From Geobacteraceae bacterium (GTDB lineage Bacteria; Desulfobacterota; Desulfuromonadia; Geobacterales; DSM-12255): DNA of 64,000 bases. The notes beneath the pieces were generated by a model. It was given only the letters and a program-made list of their open reading frames with translations, had not been told where the DNA came from and ran no database searches. Below are positions 41,664 through 51,240 of the stretch, in pieces. The stretch spans positions 1-64,000 of the forward strand of contig JACABD010000002.1 of the NCBI GenBank assembly GCA_013377075.1, written 5' to 3'. The translations under genes were made by a program, and so were the position numbers. Each line of letters opens with the position of its first letter. The first letter of the stretch is position 1.

Positions 41664-42680
41664 ATGATAGAGTTTCCTCTCGACATAATCCTGCCTGTCT
41701 GGAATCGCCCTGTTGATGTGCGTGCCGCCCTTGCATCCTTTGTCTCTGACTCTCCAATGGCACGTATTATAATGGTTAACAATGGCAGTGAACGAGAAAC
41801 CGAATCGATCCTTGATGAATTTGCCGAAGCACTAGATGATCGTGCTCTGCTCGTGGCAACTGCTAGAAATATAGGCACAATAGCTGCGCTTAATCTCGGC
41901 TTTTCAAAGTCCACTGCACCATTAATGCTTGTCGCGTCTCCTTTTACAAGGCTTTCTGCGGGATGGTTTGAATCTGTCGCCGCGCATTTAGCAAACCGCC
42001 CTGATACTGGCTCGCTAAAAATCGCAAAGGCTATTACGTCAACTTCGTCTCCCTCCATCGAGTCTGATCACGGCTCTTTTGATTCTATGATAATCAGGAA
42101 TACCCTTTATAGTGCAATCGGCGGTTTTGACGAAAATATGGACGGATCTTTATGGGCACTTCGTGATTTTGCAAGACGCTCACTGACGAAAGGTTTTCTT
42201 ACTGAATCACTCTTTTCTAGAAATCTTACACTTCTTGACTATAGGGAGCTTGGCTCAGACTCAAAGCGTAAAGAGCGTATCTTTTCAGCCAGAGAGTGCT
42301 ACATGCTGAGGTGGGGGGGGCAGCGGACTTTCCTTCTCAATTGCGGTGACTTTCTTTTTGGAACTGATGCTTCTTCACTTAAAAATGCGCTGCTACAAAC
42401 CGCAAGGCACGGTGACAGGGTTGTTCTAACTGCTGAAAACAGTATCGCAAGAGAGCTCAAGTCGTACGGGTTTGCAGGTATGCATGAAAATGTATCTTTT
42501 CAGCCACTCCCCAGATTTTTCTCTCAAAGAGCACTTGCCAGGATCATTGAGAGCACTCTTGCCTTAGACGCTGCGGCTTTTTTAATATCAGATTCTCCTG
42601 AATTTGAAGCAGGTCTGCAAAAACTCTCTTTTGAGGATTTTCTTGCAATGACAGACAAACGTAATGAACTGTACTGTTAA
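41664..42680 (+). CDS. glycosyltransferase family 2-like protein
   Basis: LPVWNRPVDVRAALASF..IIMVNNGS; next to heptose/LPS genes. Confidence 0.65.
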   Translation: MIEFPLDIILPVWNRPVDVRAALASFVSDSPMARIIMVNNGSERETESILDEFAEALDDRALLVATARNIGTIAALNLGFSKSTAPLMLVASPFTRLSAGWFESVAAHLANRPDTGSLKIAKAITSTSSPSIESDHGSFDSMIIRNTLYSAIGGFDENMDGSLWALRDFARRSLTKGFLTESLFSRNLTLLDYRELGSDSKRKERIFSARECYMLRWGGQRTFLLNCGDFLFGTDASSLKNALLQTARHGDRVVLTAENSIARELKSYGFAGMHENVSFQPLPRFFSQRALARIIESTLALDAAAFLISDSPEFEAGLQKLSFEDFLAMTDKRNELYC

Positions 42681-42691
42681 AGGAATAAAAC

Positions 42692-43264
42692 ATGATTGAA
42701 TCTATAAAGGCTCAATTTGCCGATCATGCTGCAACAATTGAAACTATTAATAAGTGTCTCACCGATACAATTTCAGACGCTATTGTCATGATTGAAGATT
42801 CTCTTTCTTCCGGTCAAAAACTACTGATAATGGGTAACGGTGGTTCCGCAGCGGATGCGCAGCATTTTGCTGCAGAAATTATCGGACGCTTCAAGATGGA
42901 ACGTCGTGCGCTTCCCGCCATAGCCCTTACTACCGACAGCTCTGCACTTACGGCAATCGGCAATGATTACGGTTTTGAATCGGTGTTTTCACGTCAGGTG
43001 GAGGGTCTGGCTGCCCCCGGTGATGTTGTTTTTGGTATATCAACCAGTGGCAACTCGCCAAATGTGTTTGCCGCTCTTGCAAAGGGGCGTGAGTCCGGCT
43101 GCCGCACGATCTCGCTTCTTGGAAAAGATGGTGGCTCCATAAAAGATGTCTCCGATATATCGATAATTGTGCCGAGTCACGATACTCCACGTATCCAGGA
43201 GGGGCATATCACAATTATACATATCATCTGCGACCTCCTTGAAAAACGCCTTTTCAAGGTTTAG
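42692..43264 (+). CDS. gmhA: phosphoheptose isomerase
   Basis: [38 protein letters not shown]. Confidence 0.94.
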   Translation: MIESIKAQFADHAATIETINKCLTDTISDAIVMIEDSLSSGQKLLIMGNGGSAADAQHFAAEIIGRFKMERRALPAIALTTDSSALTAIGNDYGFESVFSRQVEGLAAPGDVVFGISTSGNSPNVFAALAKGRESGCRTISLLGKDGGSIKDVSDISIIVPSHDTPRIQEGHITIIHIICDLLEKRLFKV

Positions 43265-43274
43265 TTAATCTCTT

Positions 43275-43829
43275 ATGGCCATGCACAGGGCAGTTTTTCT
43301 TGACAGGGATGGAACCATAAACGAGGAGAGCGGTTATCTCCACAAAATAGAGGATTGCCGTTTCATACCTGATGCAATAGCTGCTATTGCCCGGCTCAAA
43401 GCTGCCGGTTTTCTAGTTGTAATAGTTACAAATCAGTCCGGAATAGCCCGCGGATACTATACAGAAGATGATCTTCTAAGGCTTCATCAGTATATGGAGA
43501 TCGAGATTGTAAACGGTGGTGGTAGGGTTGATGGCTGGTACTTCTGTCCACATCACCCCGACTTTTCTGATGACTGTGACTGCAGAAAGCCTTTTCCGGG
43601 GATGCTTCGCACCGCTGCCGATGAACTTGAAATTGATCTGGCTTCATCATGGATGATTGGTGACAAGATAGCTGATATTGAAGCAGGAATAGCTGCAGGT
43701 TGCAAGGCTGCTCTTGTAAGAACCGGATATGGCCGCAGGGAGGAAGCTCTACTGCCTGCTCAGTTACCTGTTTTTGACGATATATGCTCAGCTGTAGAAT
43801 ATATTACAAATCCAGATTCTAAGAGGTAA
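43275..43829 (+). CDS. gmhB: D-glycero-beta-D-manno-heptose 1,7-bisphosphate 7-phosphatase
   Basis: [41 protein letters not shown]. Confidence 0.93.
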   Translation: MAMHRAVFLDRDGTINEESGYLHKIEDCRFIPDAIAAIARLKAAGFLVVIVTNQSGIARGYYTEDDLLRLHQYMEIEIVNGGGRVDGWYFCPHHPDFSDDCDCRKPFPGMLRTAADELEIDLASSWMIGDKIADIEAGIAAGCKAALVRTGYGRREEALLPAQLPVFDDICSAVEYITNPDSKR

Positions 43830-43833
43830 GTCT

Positions 43834-44736
43834 ATGGCAATCAAAAAAGGAATTTTACTTGCTGGTGGTGCGGGCAGTCGTCTCTATCCGCTGACTCTAG
43901 TTGCAAGCAAACAGCTGCAACCTGTCTATGACAAACCGATGATCTACTATCCTCTCTCAACGCTGATGATGGCTGGAATAAACGATATCCTCATTATCTC
44001 GACACCTCATGATACTCCGCGCTTTGAAGCTTTGCTTGGTGACGGTTCACGGTGGGGGATAAAGCTGTCATACAAGGTCCAGCAGGAGCCAAACGGTATT
44101 GCGCAGGCTTTTATCCTTGGCGAAGAGTTTATCGGTAAAGATTCAGTTGCCCTGATTCTCGGCGATAATATCTTTTACGGCAAGATGGGACTTGATACCC
44201 TGACGAAAGAGTTCAATGGCGGTGCCAGAATCTTCGGCTATTACGTAAATGACCCTGAGCGTTACGGTGTTGTCGAGTTTGATGAAAACGGAAAAGCCAT
44301 AGGTATTGAAGAAAAACCCTCAGTGCCGAAATCAAATTATGCCGTCCCAGGTCTCTATCTTTACGATAATCGAGTCGTTGAAGTATCAAAAAACATGAAA
44401 CCTTCTGCCCGCGGTGAGCTTGAGATTACCGATGTAAATAAGGAGTATCTCCAAAAAGGTGAGCTGATGGTTGAAAAACTAGGCAGAGGAATTGCCTGGC
44501 TCGATACCGGTACCCACCAGAGTCTTCTTGAGGCAAGCCATTTCATAGGCACTCTTGAGGCCAGACAGGGTCTGAAGATTGCTTGTCTTGAAGAGGTAGC
44601 ACTGAGGATGGGTTATATTGATTGTAAGAAGATGTCAGAAGTAATAGATGAAACCCCCAAGTCCAGTTATCGGGAATATCTTGTCAGGGTTTACAATGAA
44701 ACCGGACTCTGTGGCGCGAAAGGGGGCGTGAAATGA
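43834..44736 (+). CDS. rmlA: glucose-1-phosphate thymidylyltransferase
   Basis: [34 protein letters not shown]. Confidence 0.95.
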   Translation: MAIKKGILLAGGAGSRLYPLTLVASKQLQPVYDKPMIYYPLSTLMMAGINDILIISTPHDTPRFEALLGDGSRWGIKLSYKVQQEPNGIAQAFILGEEFIGKDSVALILGDNIFYGKMGLDTLTKEFNGGARIFGYYVNDPERYGVVEFDENGKAIGIEEKPSVPKSNYAVPGLYLYDNRVVEVSKNMKPSARGELEITDVNKEYLQKGELMVEKLGRGIAWLDTGTHQSLLEASHFIGTLEARQGLKIACLEEVALRMGYIDCKKMSEVIDETPKSSYREYLVRVYNETGLCGAKGGVK

Positions 44737-45221
44737 GCAGTAATGTCGTATATCAGAAAGGCAGAATCCACGATGTTGTAGCAAATCCTCTAGGTAAGTT
44801 TCTTGACGAGCGGGGATGGCTGTCCGAGTTGTTTAGAACTGATGACCTGCCAGAAGGGTTCCGTCCCGAAATGGCCTATATATCCATGACCGTTCCTGGT
44901 GTTGCCCGTGGTCCCCACGAACATGTTGAACAGAGTGATTATTTCTGTTTCATAGGCCCTGCAAATTTTAAGGTATATCTTTGGGATGCCCGTAAAGATT
45001 CTCCTACTTTTGGCTTAAAACAGACTATTTTCTGCGGTTTGGATTCACCAATCTCTTTGATCGTCCCTCCGGGAGTTGTTCACGCCTATAAAAATGTCAG
45101 CCTCGAAAACGGCATAGTTTTCAATGCGCCTGACCGGCTATATGCTGGCAAAGGGAAGAGTCAGAAGGTTGATGAAATCCGTCATGAGGATGTAGTTGAT
45201 TCTCCCTTTACACTGGACTGA
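44733..45221 (+). CDS. dTDP-4-dehydrorhamnose 3,5-epimerase family protein
   Basis: RmlC-like cupin ([23 protein letters not shown]). Confidence 0.82.
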   Translation: MSSNVVYQKGRIHDVVANPLGKFLDERGWLSELFRTDDLPEGFRPEMAYISMTVPGVARGPHEHVEQSDYFCFIGPANFKVYLWDARKDSPTFGLKQTIFCGLDSPISLIVPPGVVHAYKNVSLENGIVFNAPDRLYAGKGKSQKVDEIRHEDVVDSPFTLD

Positions 45222-45229
45222 TTAATATC

Positions 45230-46039
45230 ATGTGGGATCTCTTTAGAAAAAAGAGGACTCTTTTTGCCGCAGGTGCTATTGCCGCAGCATTTCTTGTCTA
45301 TTCCTACAGTCTTAAAAGCCGTGAGCACGCTAATGTCTTCGAGAGAAGTGTGATGACCGTATCAGCCCCTATGATGGGGGTTTTTACAGGTTTTAACGGC
45401 TACGTTCTCTCTTTTTGGGACAACTATCTTGCCCTTATCTCTACTCACAGGGAGAATCAGAAGCTTAGAGAGTCAGTTCGTCAGTTGAACGTTCGTATCA
45501 TAGAATCTCAGGACACCATTCTCGAAAATGAGCGTCTCAAAAAACTGCTTGCCCTTAAAGGAGCCGTTCAGACCCCTTCTGTAGCAGCTACCGTTATTGG
45601 AGAAGACAGTGCGCCATGGTACAGAAGTATCGTAATTGACAGAGGGACTGTTGACGGGCTTTCGGAAGGGATGCCTGTCATGGCTACAAGCGGAGTGGTA
45701 GGGCGTGTTGTCAAGGTTGCTGCAAACAGTGCACGGGTTCTTCTTCTTACAGACCACGCCAGTTCCATTACTGCCATGATCCAGCGTTCCCGGGCAAGGG
45801 GAGTGCTTAAAGGTAAGGGTGGCGGTTCCTGTTCGCTGGAATTTACCGTACGCGAGGATGATGTCAAGGTCGGTGATATTGTCACAACCTCAGGAGTAGG
45901 TGGAGTTTTTCAGAAAGGGAGAATCCTTGGTGAAGTGACCATGGTTAAAAAGGGTGAGTATGGCATGTTTCAGACAATTGACGTAAAGCCCGCGGTAAAT
46001 ACATTTCACCTAGAAGAGGTATTAGTCCTTTTACAATAA
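45230..46039 (+). CDS. mreC: rod shape-determining protein MreC
   Basis: N-terminal TM plus coiled coil, IDRGTVDGLSEGMPVMATSGVVGRV, VGDIVTTSGVGGVFQKGRILGEV. Confidence 0.92.
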   Translation: MWDLFRKKRTLFAAGAIAAAFLVYSYSLKSREHANVFERSVMTVSAPMMGVFTGFNGYVLSFWDNYLALISTHRENQKLRESVRQLNVRIIESQDTILENERLKKLLALKGAVQTPSVAATVIGEDSAPWYRSIVIDRGTVDGLSEGMPVMATSGVVGRVVKVAANSARVLLLTDHASSITAMIQRSRARGVLKGKGGGSCSLEFTVREDDVKVGDIVTTSGVGGVFQKGRILGEVTMVKKGEYGMFQTIDVKPAVNTFHLEEVLVLLQ

Positions 46040-46051
46040 ATTGCGGCTGTT

Positions 46052-46084
46052 AAAAAGGCGACCATCATAAGGTCGCCTTTTATT
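46052..46084. terminator. bidirectional intrinsic terminator between convergent mreC and amtB
   Basis: AAAGGCGACC-ATCATAA-GGTCGCCTTT flanked by A and T tracts. Confidence 0.8.
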
Positions 46085-46112
46085 AATATTTGATTGATCG
46101 TGTGTACGATAT

Positions 46113-47333
46113 CTACCTTACAGATTCCTCAGGATAAGCGCCGGTGTGATGGTAGGCTAGATCCGGTCCGGCATATTCGTCATCTTCATTCATCCTGATT
46201 CCAACGGTCTTGTGCAGTACGCCGTAAACAAGAAATCCGCTGGCTAGTGCAAAGGCGATTGCCAGGAGAGTTCCACCAACCTGGGAGATAAAGGAAACGC
46301 CGCCTATTCCGCCGAGCCATTTCTGACCGAAAATCCCTGCTGCAATCCCCCCCCATGAACCGATGATGCCGTGCAGTGGCCATACTCCGAGTACATCGTC
46401 GATCTTGAGTTTCTCCTGCTCGATGTGGAAACCGTAAACAAAAATAACAGCTGCAATCCCTCCGGTTGCAAAGGCACCCAGCGGGTGCATCAGGTCGCTC
46501 CCGGCGCAGACAGCTATAAGGCCAGCCAGAGCGCCGTTGTGAATAAAGCCGGGGTCATTTTTCCCGGCTATCAGGGCAGCAATTACCCCGCCAACCATTG
46601 CCAGAAGGGAGTTTACAGCCACAAGCCCGGAAATCTTGTCAAGATGTCCTGAACTCATGACATTGAAGCCAAACCAACCGATTGCGAGGATCCATGAGCC
46701 CAGGGCAAGAAAGGGGATATTACTTACAGGGATGGGGTTAGAGCGGGTTTTCAGATAACGTCCCATTCTTGGGCCAAGGATCAGAACGGCCGGAAGTGCC
46801 AGCCAGCCACCTATGGAGTGAACAACAACCGAACCGGCATAGTCGTGGAATTCAGCACCGCCGATTTTTTTGAAAATATCCTGAAGGAGCGAGGCGTTCT
46901 TTCCCCAGATAAACGATTCAAAGAGAGGGTAGGCCAGGCCTGCAAAGATCGCCCCTGCTACAACCTGGGGCCAGAATTTGGCACGCTCGGCAATTCCTCC
47001 TGAGATAATGGCCGGTATACATGCGGCAAAACAGAGGAGGAAGAAGTAGTGAACCAGATCGTACCCCTGACTCTCTGAGATCAGCTGGTCAGCCGGTTTG
47101 AGAAATGAGATGCCATAGGCGAGTGGAAAGCCGATAAGAAAATATACGACTGTAGATACTGCCCAGTCAGTAAGTATCTTTACAAAGGCGTTTACCTGGC
47201 TTTTCCTGCGGACTGTTCCGACTTCAAGAAAGGCAAAACCAGCGTGCATGGCAAATACCATGACTGCGCCAAGCATTAGAAAGAGGACATCGGTGCTCGC
47301 CTTGAGACCGGCAATAGTTGATACTGGTTCCAT
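46113..47333 (-). CDS. amtB: ammonium transporter
   Basis: Amt family (MHAGFAFLEVGTVRRKSQVN, DYAGSVVVHSIGGWLALPA, WPLHGIIGSWGG). Confidence 0.94.
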   Translation of the reverse strand: MEPVSTIAGLKASTDVLFLMLGAVMVFAMHAGFAFLEVGTVRRKSQVNAFVKILTDWAVSTVVYFLIGFPLAYGISFLKPADQLISESQGYDLVHYFFLLCFAACIPAIISGGIAERAKFWPQVVAGAIFAGLAYPLFESFIWGKNASLLQDIFKKIGGAEFHDYAGSVVVHSIGGWLALPAVLILGPRMGRYLKTRSNPIPVSNIPFLALGSWILAIGWFGFNVMSSGHLDKISGLVAVNSLLAMVGGVIAALIAGKNDPGFIHNGALAGLIAVCAGSDLMHPLGAFATGGIAAVIFVYGFHIEQEKLKIDDVLGVWPLHGIIGSWGGIAAGIFGQKWLGGIGGVSFISQVGGTLLAIAFALASGFLVYGVLHKTVGIRMNEDDEYAGPDLAYHHTGAYPEESVR

Positions 47334-47353
47334 GATTACCCCCGTTGGTAATA

Positions 47354-47383
47354 GTTCTGTTCACCGTTCTTTGTGAACAGAAC
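47354..47383 (-). promoter_or_regulatory. perfect 11-bp inverted repeat at 5' end of predicted amtB transcript
   Basis: GTTCTGTTCAC-8 nt-GTGAACAGAAC upstream of amtB SD. Confidence 0.6.
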
Positions 47384-47390
47384 TTCCTAC

Positions 47391-47407
47391 AGCAACTATT
47401 CTGCCAA
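47391..47407 (-). promoter_or_regulatory. sigma-54-like (-24/-12) promoter of amtB
   Basis: Minus strand TTGGCAGAATAGTTGCT: GG-N10-GC spacing, close to TGGCAC-N5-TTGCW. Confidence 0.65.
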
Positions 47408-47606
47408 AATGCAACTGTCTGTAATTACGAGATATCTATTTTTTTGTGCAGCTGCTTACAACCCAAAGTGATGAGAAAATGTGCAGTGATGATTAGAAGT
47501 AAGGCGTTTGGTCACAGATGATATTTTACACAGGAGCACTGTAGTTATTGAATCATAGTCGTTGCTCTGATAACTTTGACCAGATTGTCTGATAACGGAG
47601 GAGACG

Positions 47607-49253
47607 TTGGAAAAAATAACCTATGTAGTCGGGCACAGAAATCCTGATACCGATTCGATCGCATCGGCAATTGCCTATGCAGAGCTTAAGCAGGCGATCG
47701 GCATGAAGTCGGTTGTGGCGGCAATGGCCGGAGAGCCCAATCCGCAGACACGCTACATCCTTGAGCGCCTGGGGATACACCATCCGCGCTATCTGGCTGA
47801 TGTCCATCCAAAGGTGCTCGATATCGTCAAGCCGAATCCGGTAACGGTCAGTGAGGATGAGCCTGCCTATGAGGCGCTGGAGAAGTTTCATGCAAGCGGA
47901 GTCAGAACTCTGCCGGTTATTGATGCGGAAGGTAAACCTCAAGGGGCGCTGTCACTTCTCAGGCTTTCGGAAAAATATCTCTTGCGGGACAGCGACCGCC
48001 AGCGGGAGTTTGTGACGACACTTGCCTCTCTTGCAATGACTCTCAAGGCGACCTTTGCCGCCGGATCTCCGGATAATGAGCCGATCTCCCTGAAGCTCTT
48101 TATTGGCGCCATGCTGGAAGAGTCGTTTTCCGAGCGGATAGATGGTGTTGATCCGGCAACGCTGCTTATTATGACCGGCAATCGCCGTACTATTCAGCTC
48201 TCTGCCATTGAGCGCGGAGTCAGGCTCCTGGTGGTTACCGGCGGACATCCGGTTGATGCCGATGTACTTGCCCAGGCAAGGGAAAAGTCTGTGACGCTCC
48301 TGTTGACCCCCCACGACACGGCAACAGCTGCCTGGCTGGCGCGTCTCTCCACCCCTGTCGGGCTGATCGCAGGCAAACGCTTTTCTGTTGTCAGTGAGGG
48401 GGAGACGGTAAAAAACCTGAAGAAAAAGATGCTGGCATCAGGTGAATCTGCGCTTTTCGTAATTGACGGCGACGGTGTTTTGGCAGCTGTTGCCACCAAA
48501 TCATCCCTGATGACGCCGATCCCCCATTCACTTATCCTTGTCGATCATAATGAGCTTGCTCAGGCGGTTCCGGGTGCCGAGGATCTGGAGATACTTGAAG
48601 TAATTGATCATCACAAGCTCGGTAATAGTCACACCGCTTCGCCGATCACCTTCATTACTTCGCCAGTTGGTAGCACCTGCACTCTTGTTGCCCTGCGCTA
48701 CCGTGAATGCCGCATCGAGCCAGACGAAAAGATAGCAGCACTCCTTTTGGCTGGAATTCTTTCCGATACGGTAATCCTCAAATCGCCTACAACTACGGCT
48801 ATTGACAGGGAGATAGCCCAATGGCTTGGGGAGATCAGCAAGATGGAGCTTGAGCAGTTCGGCAGAGAGATTTTTGCCGCAAGCAGCTCACTCAGTCTCT
48901 ACGGCTCCCCCATGAAGGCTGTAGAGGCCGATTTCAAGCTCTTCAGCCAGGACGGCAAACGCTTCGGTGTCGGACAGGTTGAGGTGGTCGGCTTCGATGA
49001 GTTCGAAGAGATGAAAGGGGGGCTGCTTGAGGCGCTGGCAGAGGTGAAAAAGCGGGAGAACCTCTTCATTGCCGCACTCATGGTGACCGACATCACAGCC
49101 GAGAGCACCCTTTTACTGGTTGAGGGGCATACTCGCATTGCACACGTAATGGAATACCCCCAGCTGGAACCGCACCTCTACGAACTGAAAAATGTCATGT
49201 CGAGGAAGAAACAGATGGTTCCTCATCTGATCAAGGTGCTGGGGAAGGCGTGA
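47607..49253 (+). CDS. DHH-family manganese-dependent inorganic pyrophosphatase with CBS and DRTGG domains
   Basis: VGHRNPDTDSIASAIAYAELK, DHHKLGN, CBS pair and DRTGG-like insert; TTG start after GGAGGAG. Confidence 0.88.
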   Translation: MEKITYVVGHRNPDTDSIASAIAYAELKQAIGMKSVVAAMAGEPNPQTRYILERLGIHHPRYLADVHPKVLDIVKPNPVTVSEDEPAYEALEKFHASGVRTLPVIDAEGKPQGALSLLRLSEKYLLRDSDRQREFVTTLASLAMTLKATFAAGSPDNEPISLKLFIGAMLEESFSERIDGVDPATLLIMTGNRRTIQLSAIERGVRLLVVTGGHPVDADVLAQAREKSVTLLLTPHDTATAAWLARLSTPVGLIAGKRFSVVSEGETVKNLKKKMLASGESALFVIDGDGVLAAVATKSSLMTPIPHSLILVDHNELAQAVPGAEDLEILEVIDHHKLGNSHTASPITFITSPVGSTCTLVALRYRECRIEPDEKIAALLLAGILSDTVILKSPTTTAIDREIAQWLGEISKMELEQFGREIFAASSSLSLYGSPMKAVEADFKLFSQDGKRFGVGQVEVVGFDEFEEMKGGLLEALAEVKKRENLFIAALMVTDITAESTLLLVEGHTRIAHVMEYPQLEPHLYELKNVMSRKKQMVPHLIKVLGKA

Positions 49254-49284
49254 AAGCAAGTATTGTATTGAAGGAGGCAGTTTC

Positions 49285-51084
49285 ATGTCAGCAAAAGTAA
49301 GAATTCTCCCTGAACAGCTTGCCAACAAGATCGCTGCCGGCGAGGTTGTTGAAAGGCCGGCCTCGGTCGTCAAGGAACTTGTGGAGAACTCTCTTGATGC
49401 TGGAGCGTCAGAGATTGTCGTCGAGATCGAGGATGGGGGCAAGAGACTTATCCGCGTTACAGACAATGGCAGCGGCATGTCCAGGGAAGATGCTCTCATG
49501 TCTCTGGAACGCCATGCAACAAGCAAAATATCTTTGGACAGTGACCTGTTCAGCCTTAATACACTTGGCTTCAGGGGAGAAGCGCTCCCTTCCATTGCTT
49601 CTGTTTCCAGATTTTCCATCTCTACCAGAGTAGCTACGGCACTGGAAGGTGTGGAAATATACGCTGAAGGTGGAAAAATCAAGGATCTAAAGGCGTGCGG
49701 CATACCTGTCGGCACTTCTATAGCGGTCAGAAACATATTTTTCAATACTCCGGCACGACTTAAGTTCATGCGTAGCAAAGAAACCGAATCGGGCCATGTA
49801 AATGAAATCATCAACCGGCTTGCCCTCTCAAGGCCAGATGTACGCTTCTTTTACAAGGTTGATGAAAAACAGGTAATGACCCTTTTGAACGGCGATATTG
49901 CCAGCCGGGCAAAGGAGGTTCTGGGCAAGAGCCTTATAAATGACCTTTATCGCATTGATGCCGAAGATAACGAGGTTGCCCTTGAGGGACTTGTCGGCTC
50001 TCCGGCGGCAAGCAGATCAACTTCAGCTGGTATTTACACATTTATTAATGGCCGCTATGTCCGTGACAGGGTGGTACAGCATGCCATAATGCAGGCCTAC
50101 AGAAATATTCTTGAGCGTGGTCGTTATCCGGTGCTTGTTCTCTTCATTACTCTTTCGCCGGAAGATGTTGATGTGAATGTCCACCCGACAAAACATGAAG
50201 TCCGTTTTCGCGAGCAGTCAAAGGTTCATCAGATCATCTCCGGTCTGCTTGAAGCATTTCTGAGGAAATCGCCTTGGCTAGTGCAATCTACACCAGGCAG
50301 CCTGTCATTGCCACCTCGCCAATCTTCACCGAGTCTGTCGCGGATTGAGGAGGTGAGGGAGGCGCTACTCAAATACTCTTCCGATCCGGCACAGACGCCG
50401 CTCCATTTCCCTGCTGCCCAGGCTAAGCCAGCAAGATCAGTTCATTCAGATGATAGTTCCTTCCGTCTTCCTAATGACAGTGCTACATCCTTAGATGGCG
50501 GCTATTTTTCGTCACTGCGGATCATTGGCCAGTTAAAGGCTGCTTATATCCTTTGTGAAGATGACAACGGTCTTGTGCTCATCGATCAGCATGCTGCCCA
50601 CGAACGAGTCGTTTTCGAGGAGCTGAAGCAGGGGTTCAACTCTGAGTCAATGGAGGGGCAGCAGCTTCTCTTCCCCGAAACTGTTGAGTTTATGCCCGAT
50701 GAAGCTGCTCTACTCAAAGAGCAAGGCGATGTAATATCAAGGCTTGGCTTTGAACTCGAACATTTTGGCGGCAGTACATGGATCTTGAACTGCGTCCCCC
50801 AGGTCCTTGCCGGTCATGATTATAAACAGGCATTGAGAGATGTTATTGAAGAGATGACAGGAATTGGTTCAAGTCGTCTCATAGATGAAAAGCTGGATGA
50901 CATGCTTGCAACAATCGCCTGTCATTCCGTGGTAAGGGGTGAGTGGCACCTTGGTGTCAGCGAGATCGGTCAGCTCTTTGCGAGGATGAACAGAACCGAT
51001 TTTTCCGGGCATTGTCCCCACGGTCGTCCCGCAGTTGCACGGATTGCATTAAGGGATGTGGAAAAGCTGTTTAATCGCACATGA
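49285..51084 (+). CDS. mutL: DNA mismatch repair protein MutL
   Basis: IAAGEVVERPASVVKELVENSLDAGA, GFRGEALPSIASVS, CHSVVRG, CPHGRP. Confidence 0.96.
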   Translation: MSAKVRILPEQLANKIAAGEVVERPASVVKELVENSLDAGASEIVVEIEDGGKRLIRVTDNGSGMSREDALMSLERHATSKISLDSDLFSLNTLGFRGEALPSIASVSRFSISTRVATALEGVEIYAEGGKIKDLKACGIPVGTSIAVRNIFFNTPARLKFMRSKETESGHVNEIINRLALSRPDVRFFYKVDEKQVMTLLNGDIASRAKEVLGKSLINDLYRIDAEDNEVALEGLVGSPAASRSTSAGIYTFINGRYVRDRVVQHAIMQAYRNILERGRYPVLVLFITLSPEDVDVNVHPTKHEVRFREQSKVHQIISGLLEAFLRKSPWLVQSTPGSLSLPPRQSSPSLSRIEEVREALLKYSSDPAQTPLHFPAAQAKPARSVHSDDSSFRLPNDSATSLDGGYFSSLRIIGQLKAAYILCEDDNGLVLIDQHAAHERVVFEELKQGFNSESMEGQQLLFPETVEFMPDEAALLKEQGDVISRLGFELEHFGGSTWILNCVPQVLAGHDYKQALRDVIEEMTGIGSSRLIDEKLDDMLATIACHSVVRGEWHLGVSEIGQLFARMNRTDFSGHCPHGRPAVARIALRDVEKLFNRT

Positions 51085-51120
51085 AAACCTGCTAAAGGCC
51101 TCTGATTCTCCCCTTGCAGC

Positions 51121-51149
51121 TTGACACTACCCTTTTAATGATGTAGATT
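51121..51149 (+). promoter_or_regulatory. sigma70-like promoter of the FAS-II-like cluster
   Basis: TTGACA-17 nt-TAGATT, about 90 nt upstream of ATG 51241. Confidence 0.6.
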
Positions 51150-51240
51150 TCGAGCCATTCTTGTATAAATATTAGCAGTATGCACCGTTAGAAATGCCTG
51201 TTCAGTTGGTGGCCGGTTCAACCTGGCATGGGGTGCTGAG

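Noticed and set aside
47440-47606. Possible fluoride riboswitch upstream of the pyrophosphatase
   Set aside because: Fluoride riboswitches can precede pyrophosphatase genes, but I could not find the conserved core (CTGATGRCRCCTAC-like) here.
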